Below, in pieces: positions 18,175 to 27,277 of a DNA stretch of 64,000 nucleotides; positions within the stretch are counted from its first letter, which is position 1, and the number at the start of each line of letters is the position of its first letter. The position numbers were made by a program, and so were the translations under genes. Source of the stretch: Bifidobacterium eulemuris (GTDB lineage Bacteria > Actinomycetota > Actinomycetes > Actinomycetales > Bifidobacteriaceae). The stretch is from contig NZ_CP062938.1 in assembly GCF_014898155.1 (NCBI RefSeq), forward strand, positions 2,852,001 through 2,916,000, given 5' to 3'. The notes below the pieces were generated by a model. That model was not told the origin of the DNA. It did no database searches and worked only from the letters and a program-made list of their open reading frames with translations.

Positions 18175-19698
18175 CTAGCGGCGTGCCGACGCAATCCACG
18201 GCAGGCGTACATCGAGATGGAACACGAGCCGTTCGTCGAACCCATACCGACATGCGCCATGCGCTGAGGCGATGCGGGCCGTCAGTCCGGCGAGCCCGTT
18301 ATGCGAATGCGATCCGTCATGCGGGGTGATAGTGGGAGCCGGCCGGGCGGAGCCCTGAATGACGGGAGATTGGGCGGGCGTCGCCTGCGATGCCGAAGGC
18401 GAGGTCGCCCGTGTAGGGGAATCCGTCGCGTCGATTTTCGCGGTGGTCGTCGGCGGTGCGGGATTGCTGACATGCACATGCACGCCATGTGTGGGGTTCG
18501 CGGTCACCTCCAATGAGACCGGAGCGTCCGGCGCATGACGGCGCGCGTTGGTCAACCCCTCCTGGATGGCGCGATAGGCGATTTTGCCGATGCCCTCATC
18601 CAACGCGCTGAGCTGTTGGATGTCGATCCAAGTGTTGAGCCGCATGCCTGCGTTGCGGGCGTCGCCGACCAGCGAGTCCAAGGACTCACGCGTCAATGCC
18701 GTCTCGTCGGAGGGAATCAGCTGCTCCCAAGCCTGCTGCGGATGCCTCAGCATATCGATGATCGCATGCGCCTCATCCAACGCGCCGGCGGCCTGCCTAC
18801 GGATATCCTCGCACTGGCGCACCAGCGCCTGCGCCTGCGCGGACGGCTCCAACTTGCCGGCTTCCGCCTGCAGCGCGCTCGCGTTCAACGCCAACAACGA
18901 CAGCGAATGGGCCAGCGTGTCGTGCGCCTCCGCGGCGATGGCGTCGGCCAGCTGCTGGTTGTTCAGATCGCTTTGCAGCGTGGCCGCATGGCTCGTGGCC
19001 GCGTCGGCGCGCGCTTTGACGGTTTGCAGATTGGCTCTCGATCGGATATGCAGCCCGATCAACGTGGCGATCACCACTTCGATCAGCGCCACGCTCACCG
19101 CGGTGACGACCACCGGTGTCTCTCCGGTGAGCATCTCCAGCGGCACGCCGTTTTGACCGGTGTGCGGTTTGGCAAAGATCATGTGCCAGAGCGAGGACTC
19201 CGGCGTGTTGAGGGCGTCGCGCAGATGCGCCCCAACGACGATGACGGTCGCCACTCCAACCACCCGCACCGTGCGTTTCATGGAGCTGCGACGGGCGATC
19301 AGCGCGGTCAACGCCATCAACAGCAGCATCGGATCATAGGGGAATATCAGCACGACGGCGCAGCACAGCCAAAACACCAGCTCCGGATAGCGCGATCGGG
19401 CGGTCAGCAGAAAGGGGAATACGAACGCCAACAGCGTGCTGACGATCATCCACACGTACATACCGTTTTGGGGTTCGTCCATGTATTGCTGGGCGGCGAA
19501 CGCGCATTGCATCAGGCAGCAGAACGCGGCGGCGGGAATCATCACGACGGTGCACCACAGTCGCGTGCGCACCGGTACCTCGTCGTCCGCGTCTTGCGAC
19601 AGGCCGGAGATCCACGGCATGGAATGCCACAGGCGGCGGTTCGGCGAAGTCCGCGTCGGCGCTGCCGGCGGGCGGGGGAGTGGTGCTGATGGGGTCAT
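18175..19698 (-). CDS. Two-component sensor histidine kinase (NarL/DesK-type)
   Basis: The 507-aa kinase has about six membrane helices in the first 220 residues (for example MYVWMIVSTLLAFVFPFLLTA). A HisKA_3 dimerisation helix has the phospho-acceptor His in AEAHDTLAHSLS near 250, and a C-terminal HATPase domain has the N-box GLTNARRHA. Between the N-box region and the G-box SHNGLAGLTARI there is an unusual Pro/Ser/Thr/Ala-rich insertion of about 50 residues (near 411-466). ATG 19698 (MTPSAPLPRP) is used; the open frame continues to 20403 but runs antisense to the next gene. It phosphorylates the response regulator encoded just downstream. Confidence 0.88.
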   Translation of the reverse strand: MTPSAPLPRPPAAPTRTSPNRRLWHSMPWISGLSQDADDEVPVRTRLWCTVVMIPAAAFCCLMQCAFAAQQYMDEPQNGMYVWMIVSTLLAFVFPFLLTARSRYPELVFWLCCAVVLIFPYDPMLLLMALTALIARRSSMKRTVRVVGVATVIVVGAHLRDALNTPESSLWHMIFAKPHTGQNGVPLEMLTGETPVVVTAVSVALIEVVIATLIGLHIRSRANLQTVKARADAATSHAATLQSDLNNQQLADAIAAEAHDTLAHSLSLLALNASALQAEAGKLEPSAQAQALVRQCEDIRRQAAGALDEAHAIIDMLRHPQQAWEQLIPSDETALTRESLDSLVGDARNAGMRLNTWIDIQQLSALDEGIGKIAYRAIQEGLTNARRHAPDAPVSLEVTANPTHGVHVHVSNPAPPTTTAKIDATDSPTRATSPSASQATPAQSPVIQGSARPAPTITPHDGSHSHNGLAGLTARIASAHGACRYGFDERLVFHLDVRLPWIASARR

Positions 19699-19882
19699 GA
19701 GGTCCACTGTATTGCCATGCGCACCCTCGACGCCATTGGACATGCGGTCAAAATCGGCGGACCGTCGTTGCCCGAACAGGCAATCGCAAATGGCCGTTCG
19801 TACACTGACGCGCACACGCGCGGGTCGATAGCGTCGGTATCGTACGAGATTCGCCTCGTTCGACACGAGAAAGAAGGATAAG

Positions 19883-20716
19883 ATGACCTCTCCCACCGCG
19901 CCCGTCCAACCCGCCGCGGGCATGCCCGACGACCCCGCGCCCGTCCAACCGCGCCGCACCACCGCGGCCGGCATCGTCGCACTGGTATTGGGCGTCATCG
20001 CGCTGATACTGAGCTTCATCCCCATCATCAACAATCTGGCCGCCATCCTGGGTGTGATCGGCGCGGTGTTCGCCATCGTGGCCCTCGTGGGCACCTTCCG
20101 CGGCAAGAGACACGGCAAGGGTCTGGCCATCGCGGCCGCGGTGGTGTGCGTGCTGTCCGTGGTGGTGACGCTGGCCATCCAGTCGGCGACCGTCAGCGCC
20201 ATCGACGACGCCGCCAAGGAGGCCAAAGGCATCGACACCTCGCAGGACGCCGGATCCGACGCCGACAATGGTACCGACGACGGTGCCGCCACGTCCTCCG
20301 ATGATGGAGCCGACGATTCCGCGGCGGCCAACGACGAACAGGACGGGGAAGGCGATATCGAAGGCGCCCATGTGAGCATCGTCTCCGCCGCGCGAAGCGG
20401 CAACGACTATGAAGGCAACGCCACCGTACTGGTCACCTACGAGTGGACCAACACCACCGAGAAGAACAACTCCTTCGCGGCGTTGGCCAATCCGAAGGTG
20501 TTCCAGAACGGCACCGAATTGAGCACCGCCATCTACATGGACAATCCGGAAGGCTACGATTCCGACTCCTATCTGGCCGAAGCGCAGCCGAACGCCACCG
20601 CGAGGGTCACGCTCGGATACGTGCTGCAGGACGATTCGCCGGTCACCGTCGACGTCACCGCGCTTTTCTCCATCACCGACGATTCCAAGGTGACCCGCAC
20701 CTTCTCCCTAAGTTAG
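19883..20716 (+). CDS. DUF4190/DUF5067-type membrane-anchored protein
   Basis: This 277-aa product has a Pro-rich cytoplasmic start and two or three membrane helices in residues 28-110 (AAGIVALVLGVIALILSFIP; GLAIAAAVVCVLSVVVTLAI). An Asp/Ser/Ala-rich linker (about 125-160) leads to an extracellular domain resembling DUF5067, a telokin-like beta fold (VLVTYEWTNTTEKNNSFAAL, PNATARVTLGYVLQDDSPVTV). It is divergent from the sensor kinase gene, 184 bases apart, and may be controlled by that system; this is inference from position. Function is unknown. Confidence 0.75.
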   Translation: MTSPTAPVQPAAGMPDDPAPVQPRRTTAAGIVALVLGVIALILSFIPIINNLAAILGVIGAVFAIVALVGTFRGKRHGKGLAIAAAVVCVLSVVVTLAIQSATVSAIDDAAKEAKGIDTSQDAGSDADNGTDDGAATSSDDGADDSAAANDEQDGEGDIEGAHVSIVSAARSGNDYEGNATVLVTYEWTNTTEKNNSFAALANPKVFQNGTELSTAIYMDNPEGYDSDSYLAEAQPNATARVTLGYVLQDDSPVTVDVTALFSITDDSKVTRTFSLS

Positions 20717-20745
20717 ACGTAAGTTAGACGGCAGTCTGACCGTTG

Positions 20746-20796
20746 AGGCGCGTTCCCGGCAGAGGACTCGGATCCATCGGCCCGGGACGCGCCTTG
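20746..20796 (+). terminator. Imperfect hairpin after the DUF5067 gene
   Basis: GGCGCGT-T-CCCGG (from 20748) pairs with CCGGGACGCGCC (to 20793) apart from a one-base bulge, around a long loop. T content after it is low, so termination strength is doubtful. Confidence 0.45.
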
Positions 20797-20920
20797 CGCG
20801 CGACGAGGGAGATCCGGGCGCGTGATGAAACCGTGCGTGTTCGCCCCGAGCCGAGAGTTTTCATGGAATTGTAAGGCGGCGTCCACTACGATTGAGGCTA
20901 AGTCGACAAAAGGAGCGATT

Positions 20921-21787
20921 ATGACATTCGGTCAGCAGCCCCAGCGCAACGGCAACCAGCCGCAGCAGTTCAACGGCCAGCAGTATGGCCAGCCCCAATA
21001 CGGGCAGCAGTATTACCAGCAGGCGCCGCAATACGCGCAAAACCAGGGCCAGTACGCCTACGCAGCGAACGGCATGGGCGGCACAGCCACTATGGACGCG
21101 CAGATGGCCTACTCCTATGAGGAGGCCCGCCGCGTCTCCGTCACCAAGGCCTACGGAGAGATGACCATCGGCCTGATCGTCACCGCGGTGGTCGCGGTGC
21201 TCGGCCAGATGACCGGCGCGTACTATTCCTTCGTCATGGCCACCGGTCTGATCGGCATCATCGGCCTGTGCGTCGCGCAGATCGCCCTGGCGGTGGTTCT
21301 CGGCGCGCGCATCATGAAGATGAAGTCGAGCACGGCCCGCGTCATGTTCTATGTGTACGCCGCTTTGATGGGTTTCACCCTGACCTCCATCTTCATGGTG
21401 TACGACCTCGGTTCGATCGGCATCGCGCTCGGCATCACCGCCGCGTTCTTCTTCGCGCTGACGATGTTCGGCATGACCACCAAGTTCGACATGCTCAAGG
21501 CCGGACCGATCCTGATGGTCGGTCTGATCGTGCTCATCATCTCGCAGGTGGTGCTCATGTTCCTGCAGGTCGACGGTATGACCCAGATCGTGTGCGCGCT
21601 CGGCCTGGTGCTGTTCGCCGGCATGACCATCTACGACGCGCAGAAGACGCGCGCGCTGTTCGCGGCCTATGAGTCGCAAGGTCCGGAGATGATCAAGAAG
21701 ATCTCGATCCTCTGCGCGTTGAACCTCTATCTCGACTTCGTGAACATGTTCCTCTACATTCTGCAGCTGCTGGGCAACCGCGACTAG
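20921..21787 (+). CDS. Bax inhibitor-1/YccA family membrane protein
   Basis: The 288-aa protein begins with an about 70-residue Gln/Tyr/Asn-rich tail (QQYGQPQYGQQYYQQAPQYA) and continues as seven membrane helices of the BI-1/YccA family (MTIGLIVTAVVAVLGQMTGA; AGMTIYDAQKTRALFA; ILCALNLYLDFVNMFLYIL). Family members are proton-sensitive calcium leak channels or FtsH modulators; a specific role here is not established. AAAGGAG lies seven bases upstream of ATG 20921, which fixes the start. The low-complexity Q/Y-rich tail is probably disordered in the cytoplasm. Confidence 0.88.
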   Translation: MTFGQQPQRNGNQPQQFNGQQYGQPQYGQQYYQQAPQYAQNQGQYAYAANGMGGTATMDAQMAYSYEEARRVSVTKAYGEMTIGLIVTAVVAVLGQMTGAYYSFVMATGLIGIIGLCVAQIALAVVLGARIMKMKSSTARVMFYVYAALMGFTLTSIFMVYDLGSIGIALGITAAFFFALTMFGMTTKFDMLKAGPILMVGLIVLIISQVVLMFLQVDGMTQIVCALGLVLFAGMTIYDAQKTRALFAAYESQGPEMIKKISILCALNLYLDFVNMFLYILQLLGNRD

Positions 21788-21815
21788 TTCGCGGCAGCCG
21801 CCATGCCACAATGTT

Positions 21816-21849
21816 ATCGGCCCGTCGGTCCTTTCCGGCGGGCCGATTT
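21816..21849 (+). terminator. Rho-independent terminator after the BI-1 gene
   Basis: ATCGGCCCG (21816-21824) pairs with CGGGCCGAT (21839-21847), with further pairing of CGG and CCG inside, followed by a short TTT. It separates this gene from the DMT permease gene. Confidence 0.7.
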
Positions 21850-21943
21850 GCGCGTATAGGGCATGTTTCGGAGCAACCGGCGAGTGGACATGGCCGAACC
21901 GGCATTGGGATTCTGTCAGTGAGACGGGTTAGCGTGGGAGGCC

Positions 21944-22933
21944 ATGAGAAAACAAGAGCTCGTCGGCATGATGTGCCTGCTGCTGACGGCATTGATTTGG
22001 GGCTCGTCCTTCGTTGCGCAGGTGCGGGGCATGGACTCGATGTCCCCAATGTTCTTCAACGCCTGCCGCTTCACGCTTGGCGCGTTATCGCTGCTTCCGG
22101 TGCTGGCGGTCATGCGCCTGCACGCAAGGGCGAAGCGTGTCACACGCGGTTCCGAAGGCACGGACCCAAGCGTCATGCTCAAGACGGGGGACGAGGCGCA
22201 TGGCGGACGCGACGCCGCGGCCATACGCCGTCACATTGGTGTGGGAACGCTCTGTGGCACTATTCTCTTCGCGGCCAGCACGCTGCAGCAGTACGGTATT
22301 CTCCTCGACCGCTCGGCTGGACGCGCGGGATTCCTCACCGCCCTGTATATCGTGATGGTGCCGCTGTTGGCATGGCTGTTCATGCGCCGCAGGGTGGGAC
22401 TGCCGGTGGTGGTCGCCGTCGTCTTGTCGCTGGCAGGTTTCCACCTGCTGTGCGTTACGGATGGTTTCGGCCCGTTGGCGGGTGCCGACGTGTTGCTGCT
22501 GTTGAGCGCGGTGTCGTTCGCCGTTCATATCCTGGCGATCGACACGTTGGGATCGACACTTGACGCGGTCGCTCTTTCCTTCGTGCAGTTCTGCGCCACC
22601 GCGGCGTTGAGTTGGATCGGCGCTTTGGCGGAGGGGAGCATCTACTGGCCGGGTGCGGCCGGTTCCCTTGGCTCATTACTGTATGCGGGCATCGCTTCCG
22701 TGGGCGTGGCCTACACCCTGCAGGTGGTGGGGCAGCAGTGGGTGCCCCCGACCCGCGCCAGCCTCATTATGAGTCTGGAATCGTTCTTCTCGGCGTTGGG
22801 AGGCGCGCTGCTGCTCGGTGAGGTGATGTCGCCGCGGGGATATCTTGGCTGTGCGTTGATCTTTCTCGGCACCATGCTGGCGCAGATGCCGGCGCGCCTG
22901 CCCGCGTTCCTGCGCAAGGACGCAAGCGATTAA
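21944..22933 (+). CDS. EamA/DMT family permease
   Basis: The 329-aa protein has ten predicted membrane helices in two EamA halves: the first from about residue 8 (CLLLTALIWGSSFVAQVRGMD, FFNACRFTLGALSLLP), the second from about 190, ending with FFSALGGALLLGEVMSPRGYLGCALIFLG. A charged loop of about 40 residues separates helices 2 and 3. The superfamily exports amino acids or other metabolites; substrate is unknown. The stop is immediately adjacent to the stop of the convergent alarmone synthetase gene. Confidence 0.88.
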   Translation: MRKQELVGMMCLLLTALIWGSSFVAQVRGMDSMSPMFFNACRFTLGALSLLPVLAVMRLHARAKRVTRGSEGTDPSVMLKTGDEAHGGRDAAAIRRHIGVGTLCGTILFAASTLQQYGILLDRSAGRAGFLTALYIVMVPLLAWLFMRRRVGLPVVVAVVLSLAGFHLLCVTDGFGPLAGADVLLLLSAVSFAVHILAIDTLGSTLDAVALSFVQFCATAALSWIGALAEGSIYWPGAAGSLGSLLYAGIASVGVAYTLQVVGQQWVPPTRASLIMSLESFFSALGGALLLGEVMSPRGYLGCALIFLGTMLAQMPARLPAFLRKDASD

Positions 22934-23671
22934 TCACTCGGTGGTTTTCGGGGTCTCCTCGACCTGCGGGGCGCCGTTGATGTCGCGGTGGATGTTCTGC
23001 ATCTGCACTTCGATGTTCTGCAGGGAGCGGGCGCAGTCGAGCAGCGTCTGCGAATGCTCGGCGAGTTTGTCGTCCGGCAGGTCGGTCTTGTATCGCAGCG
23101 CGTGCTCCAGGCTCGCCCAGTAATCCATGGCGATGGTGCGGAACTGCACCTCGACCGGCGTGTAGTGCGCGCCTGAGGAAAGGAACACCGGCACCGCGTA
23201 GATCACATGCAGCGAACGGTAGCCGTTCTGCTTGGGGTTCTTGATGTAGTCCTTGACGCGCAGCACCTGGATGTCCGACTGCGAGGACAGATAGTTCGAC
23301 ACGGAATACACGTCGTCGCGGTAGTTGCAGATGACGCGGATGCCGGCCACATCGAACAGGTTGTCGCGGATGGAGTTCACGCTCACCGGCAGTCCCTTGC
23401 GCTCCAGCTTGCCGACGATGGAGTTGATGGATTTGAGTCTGCGTTCCATATGGTGGATCGGATCGTGGCTGAACCGCACCTGGAATTCGCCGTCGAGGAT
23501 CTCCAGCTTGGTGCTGATCTCGTACATCGCACCTTCGTAGACCTGCATCTGGTCGATGAAATTGGTGATGTCATCGAGCCCGAACTGGCTTCCGCCCAAA
23601 TCCACGGCTCTGAGACGGGCCTGCAGTTCGGATGAGCTCATGCGGTTGTGGCGGTCAAGTATCACGATCAT
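22934..23671 (-). CDS. Small alarmone synthetase (RelA/SpoT synthetase domain only)
   Basis: The 245-aa protein contains only the (p)ppGpp synthetase domain, which transfers pyrophosphate from ATP to GDP or GTP. Diagnostic segments are FDVAGIRVICNYRDDVY near 105, KNPKQNGYRSLHVIY near 150 and EVQFRTIAMDYWASLEHAL near 178, with a helical C-terminal oligomerisation region, as in YjbM/RelQ. There is no HD hydrolase, TGS or ACT domain. The start at ATG 23671 is the first that gives a full-length family protein; ATG 23641 is an alternative. It probably provides constitutive or stress-induced alarmone alongside a long Rel elsewhere. Confidence 0.9.
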   Translation of the reverse strand: MIVILDRHNRMSSSELQARLRAVDLGGSQFGLDDITNFIDQMQVYEGAMYEISTKLEILDGEFQVRFSHDPIHHMERRLKSINSIVGKLERKGLPVSVNSIRDNLFDVAGIRVICNYRDDVYSVSNYLSSQSDIQVLRVKDYIKNPKQNGYRSLHVIYAVPVFLSSGAHYTPVEVQFRTIAMDYWASLEHALRYKTDLPDDKLAEHSQTLLDCARSLQNIEVQMQNIHRDINGAPQVEETPKTTE

Positions 23672-23810
23672 CTCCGATTGTCGTCCGAGTGAACACGCTC
23701 GTTCCCAATATACCCGCCTTCCTGTAAATGAGCCGTGCGGTCGCTGAAGAGGCCGCGCTGACAAGCCCCACCGATAGGGCTGACAAGCCCCGCCGATAGG
23801 ATGGTGTGTC

Positions 23811-25265
23811 ATGAACGAAGACATGATGACCGAAACCGAACGCAACGCCACCGCACAGGACGCGCCGACCGCGCGCATGGGGGAGCGGGGCAAGGGATTG
23901 TTCCAGATCCACACGCTCGGCTGCCAGATGAACGTGCATGATTCCGAGCGCATCGCCGGCGTGCTCGAGGCGGACGGCTACGTGCCGGCCACCGAGGAGC
24001 AGATCGACGGGCATGATGTGGATCTCATCGTGCTCAACACCTGCGCGGTGCGCGAGAACGCCGCCGAGCGCATGTACGGCACGGTGGGCCTGTGGGCGGA
24101 GATGAAGCGCCAGCGGCCCAATCTGCAGATCGCGGTCGGCGGCTGCATGGCCCAGCTCGACCGCCAGCGGATCGCCGACAAGGCGCCGTGGATCGCGGCC
24201 GTGTTCGGCACGAAGAACATCGGCTCGCTGCCGCGTCTGCTCGAACAGAACCGCGTGACCGACCTGCCGCAGGTCGAGGTGGCCGACCAGCTCGAGTATT
24301 TCCCCAGCGACCTTCCCACGGCGCGCGCCTCGAAGGTCAGCTCGTGGGTGTCGATCTCCGTGGGCTGCAACAACACCTGCACCTTCTGCATCGTGCCCAC
24401 CACGCGCGGCAAGGAGAAGGACCGCCGTCCCGGCGACATCCTCGCCGAGGTGCGCGATTGCGTCCAGTCGGGCGCCAAGGAGGTCACGCTGCTGGGACAG
24501 AACGTGAACTCCTTCGGCTACGGCATCGGCGACCGCTACGCCTTCTCTAAACTGCTGCGCGCCTGCGGCGAGATCGAAGGACTGGAGCGCGTGCGCTTCA
24601 CCTCGCCGCATCCGGCCGCCTTCACCGACGATGTGATCGCCGCCATGGCCGAGACCCCGAATGTGATGCACCAGCTGCACATGCCCCTGCAGTCCGGTTC
24701 CGACAAAATCCTGCGCGCCATGCGCCGCTCCTACCGCACGGCCAAGTTCATGGACATCCTGCGCAAGGTGCGTGAGGCGATGCCGGACGCGCAGATCTCC
24801 ACCGACATCATCGTCGGCTTCCCCGGCGAGACCGAGGAGGATTTCCAGGACACGCTGCGCATCGTCGAGGAGGCGCGCTTCTCGTCCGCGTTCACCTTCA
24901 TCTATTCGCCGCGACCTGGCACGCCGGCCGCCGAAATGGAGCAGGTGCCGCATGACGTGTCGCAGGAGCGTTTCGAACGTCTGGTCGCCCTGCAGGAGCG
25001 CATCACCGAGGAGGAGCTTAAGAAGTTCGAAGGCACGGACGTCGAGGTGATGATCACCGGCACACAGGGCAAGAAGGACGCCGCCACGCATCGCGTGACC
25101 GGCCGCGAGCGCACCGGCACCCTGGTGCATATCGGCGTGCCCGAAGGCGAGCCGATGCCCGGAATCGGCGATTTCGTCACCGCCACCGTCACCCACGCCG
25201 GCCGCCACAACCTCATCGCCGACCCCGACCCGAAGGCCGGGCAGACCTATCATGTGCGCCACTGA
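23811..25265 (+). CDS. miaB: tRNA-2-methylthio-N6-dimethylallyladenosine synthase
   Basis: This 484-aa methylthiotransferase adds a methylthio group to i6A37 of tRNAs reading U-starting codons. The N-terminal UPF0004 domain carries three Cys cluster ligands in [20 protein letters not shown] and GGCMAQ. The radical-SAM domain has [14 protein letters not shown] near residue 185, and a C-terminal TRAM domain starts near 415. The miaA gene overlaps its last 14 bases, so both steps of ms2i6A synthesis are cotranscribed. Confidence 0.96.
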   Translation: MNEDMMTETERNATAQDAPTARMGERGKGLFQIHTLGCQMNVHDSERIAGVLEADGYVPATEEQIDGHDVDLIVLNTCAVRENAAERMYGTVGLWAEMKRQRPNLQIAVGGCMAQLDRQRIADKAPWIAAVFGTKNIGSLPRLLEQNRVTDLPQVEVADQLEYFPSDLPTARASKVSSWVSISVGCNNTCTFCIVPTTRGKEKDRRPGDILAEVRDCVQSGAKEVTLLGQNVNSFGYGIGDRYAFSKLLRACGEIEGLERVRFTSPHPAAFTDDVIAAMAETPNVMHQLHMPLQSGSDKILRAMRRSYRTAKFMDILRKVREAMPDAQISTDIIVGFPGETEEDFQDTLRIVEEARFSSAFTFIYSPRPGTPAAEMEQVPHDVSQERFERLVALQERITEEELKKFEGTDVEVMITGTQGKKDAATHRVTGRERTGTLVHIGVPEGEPMPGIGDFVTATVTHAGRHNLIADPDPKAGQTYHVRH

Positions 25266-26250
25266 CTCCACGCTGCGCGTCGTCTCCATCGTCGGTCCCA
25301 CCGCCTCGGGCAAGACGGGGCTGGGCATCGCCATCGCGCGCCGGCTCGCCGAGCGGGGCGAGCGGGCCGAAATCGTGAACGCGGACGCCTACCAGATGTA
25401 CCGCGGCATGGATATCGGCACCGCCAAGCCCAGCGCCGAGGAGCAGGCCGCCGTGCCGCACCATCTCATCGACGTCATCGACCCCGACGACACGATGACC
25501 GTGGCCCGTTTCCAGACGCTCGCCCGCGAAACCATCGCCGATCTCAAATCGCGCGGCATCCGGCCGATTCTTGTGGGAGGCTCCGGCCTGTACGCGCGCG
25601 CCGCCATCGATGACATCTCCTTTCCCGGCACGGACCCGGAGATCCGCGCGAAGCTTGAGGAACGCGAACGGACCGAAGGCGCGGGCGCGCTGTTCGCCGA
25701 GCTGCGCGACAAGGATCCCGTCGCCGCGGCGAATATGGACGCGCGCAACGCCCGGCGCACCATCCGCGCGCTGGAGGTCATCGAACTGACGGGCCGCCCG
25801 TTCTCGGCCACGCTGCCGCGCTACCGGTATGTGATTCCTTCCGTGCAGATCGGCCTTGATCTGGACCGTGGGGAGCTCGACCGCCGCATCGACATCCGCA
25901 CCAAGCGGATGCTGGATGAGGGATTCGTCGACGAGGTGCGGCGGCTGCGTTCGCGGCTGGGGGCTACCGCAGGCCGCGCGCTCGGCTACCAGCAGGTCAT
26001 CGACTTCGAGGACGGGCTGATCGACGAGGAGGAGCTTTTCGCCGACATCGCGCAGAAAACCAAGCGGCTCGCCCGCAAACAGATGGGCTGGTTCGGCCGC
26101 GACCCCAGAATCCACTGGCTTGAGGCGCTGAACCCGCGTCTGGTGGACAACGCGATGGCGATTATCGCCCACGCCGACGCCGGCGACTACGATCCCATCG
26201 ACGCGCGCGCCGACGAGTACGTCCAGCATCATCTGGGCGACATCGGCTAG
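25252..26250 (+). CDS. miaA: tRNA dimethylallyltransferase
   Basis: The 332-aa enzyme transfers the dimethylallyl group to A37 of tRNA, making the substrate of MiaB. The P-loop [15 protein letters not shown] is at residues 14-28, the [16 protein letters not shown] segment follows near 43, and the family motif [20 protein letters not shown] is near 165. The C-terminal [16 protein letters not shown] is typical. It overlaps miaB by 14 bases. Confidence 0.96.
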   Translation: MCATDSTLRVVSIVGPTASGKTGLGIAIARRLAERGERAEIVNADAYQMYRGMDIGTAKPSAEEQAAVPHHLIDVIDPDDTMTVARFQTLARETIADLKSRGIRPILVGGSGLYARAAIDDISFPGTDPEIRAKLEERERTEGAGALFAELRDKDPVAAANMDARNARRTIRALEVIELTGRPFSATLPRYRYVIPSVQIGLDLDRGELDRRIDIRTKRMLDEGFVDEVRRLRSRLGATAGRALGYQQVIDFEDGLIDEEELFADIAQKTKRLARKQMGWFGRDPRIHWLEALNPRLVDNAMAIIAHADAGDYDPIDARADEYVQHHLGDIG

Positions 26251-26262
26251 AGCCGTGGGCCG

Positions 26263-27057
26263 TCAGTGCGCCGGACCCTGGTCCCAGCCGGCGATCAGGA
26301 ACACGCGGGTCGGATTCGCCGGGCGGACGATGCCCGCGAACATGCGTTCCAGCGCGTCGGTGTCGCCCCGATAGGCCGCGTGTTTGGCGGATTTGTATCC
26401 TTCACGGGTCACCGAACCCCAGTCGAGGTCCCAGCCGGCGTCATGCGCGAGCCGCGAGCCGAACATGCGTAGCACCATCGCGTTGCCGCCCTTGAACGGA
26501 TGCAGATATCCCAACTCGTCGTAGATCCTCGTGAACTCGCGCACGAACACGTCGCGGTCCAACACCTGCAGATTGCGTTTGTCCGCCAGTTCGGTGGCGA
26601 TGTTCAACGCGCCCGTCTCGATCAGCGCGGCGGGGAAGAACGCTTCGGGATTCCTGGCGCGGGCTTTGTCGTCCGTCGCCTCGCGCGTCGTGTCGCTGGT
26701 GCGCAGCGCGCCCGCGTCCGCGAACACGCCCTCGAACAATCCCCTATGGATGGCGGTCAATTCGGCCAGATCCCCGGAGGCGGGCCATCGACGTTCGGCA
26801 AGCAGCACCGTGCGGGCGAACACGCTATCCGCATGGTCCGTGGCATGGTCGTCCAGACTGCCGTCGGACAGGCGTCCGTTGCTTTGGATCTTTCGGGCGG
26901 TGGATTCGTCGGCGATCTCGATCAGCCGGGCGACGTCGATGTCGCCCCGCTCGTAGTCCGCCGCGGCACGCATCGTCGCGTCGCCCGGCGTCATCGCTTC
27001 CAACGCGCAGTTCTTCAATGCAAATGCGACTGCGCTCGCACGCTCTGCTGGAGTCAT
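26263..27057 (-). CDS. Fic family protein with a degenerate active-site motif
   Basis: This roughly 264-aa Fic-domain protein would be an AMP-transferase if active. The core aligns well with Bep/Vbh-type Fic proteins (FAGIVRPANPTRVFLIAG at the end). The signature HPFx(D/E)GNGRxxR, however, reads HPFKGGNAMVLR: the catalytic His is kept, but the acidic residue is Gly, the second Gly is Ala and the phosphate-binding Arg is Met. Loss of those residues normally abolishes AMPylation. I see no clear inhibitory helix. ATG 27057 (MTPAERASAV) is preferred; ATG 27096 would add 13 residues, with AAGG directly abutting it. The gene is convergent with miaA. Confidence 0.8.
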   Translation of the reverse strand: MTPAERASAVAFALKNCALEAMTPGDATMRAAADYERGDIDVARLIEIADESTARKIQSNGRLSDGSLDDHATDHADSVFARTVLLAERRWPASGDLAELTAIHRGLFEGVFADAGALRTSDTTREATDDKARARNPEAFFPAALIETGALNIATELADKRNLQVLDRDVFVREFTRIYDELGYLHPFKGGNAMVLRMFGSRLAHDAGWDLDWGSVTREGYKSAKHAAYRGDTDALERMFAGIVRPANPTRVFLIAGWDQGPAH

Positions 27058-27277
27058 ATCACGATAATAGCCGGCTTGACTTGCGCAAAGGCGCATCCTT
27101 GCGATATTTCGAATGCCGGTGTCGACCGCCGCGGCGCGAATCCGCGTGGTATGGCGCGATATCGCGTGCGGCGGACGCCCTTCGGACCCCGAGGTGTGAG
27201 GGTCGGGTGTCGTTGCGCGGCAAAACCGGCGTCGCTGCCGCCCCTAGGTCTGCCGTGGCGTAGAATCAGGAACCGTT

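Noticed and set aside
19699..20403. N-terminal extension of the histidine kinase frame by about 235 residues
   Set aside because: It runs antisense to the DUF5067 gene and is Ser/Ala-rich without domain similarity; the kinase starts naturally at 19698 before its membrane helices.
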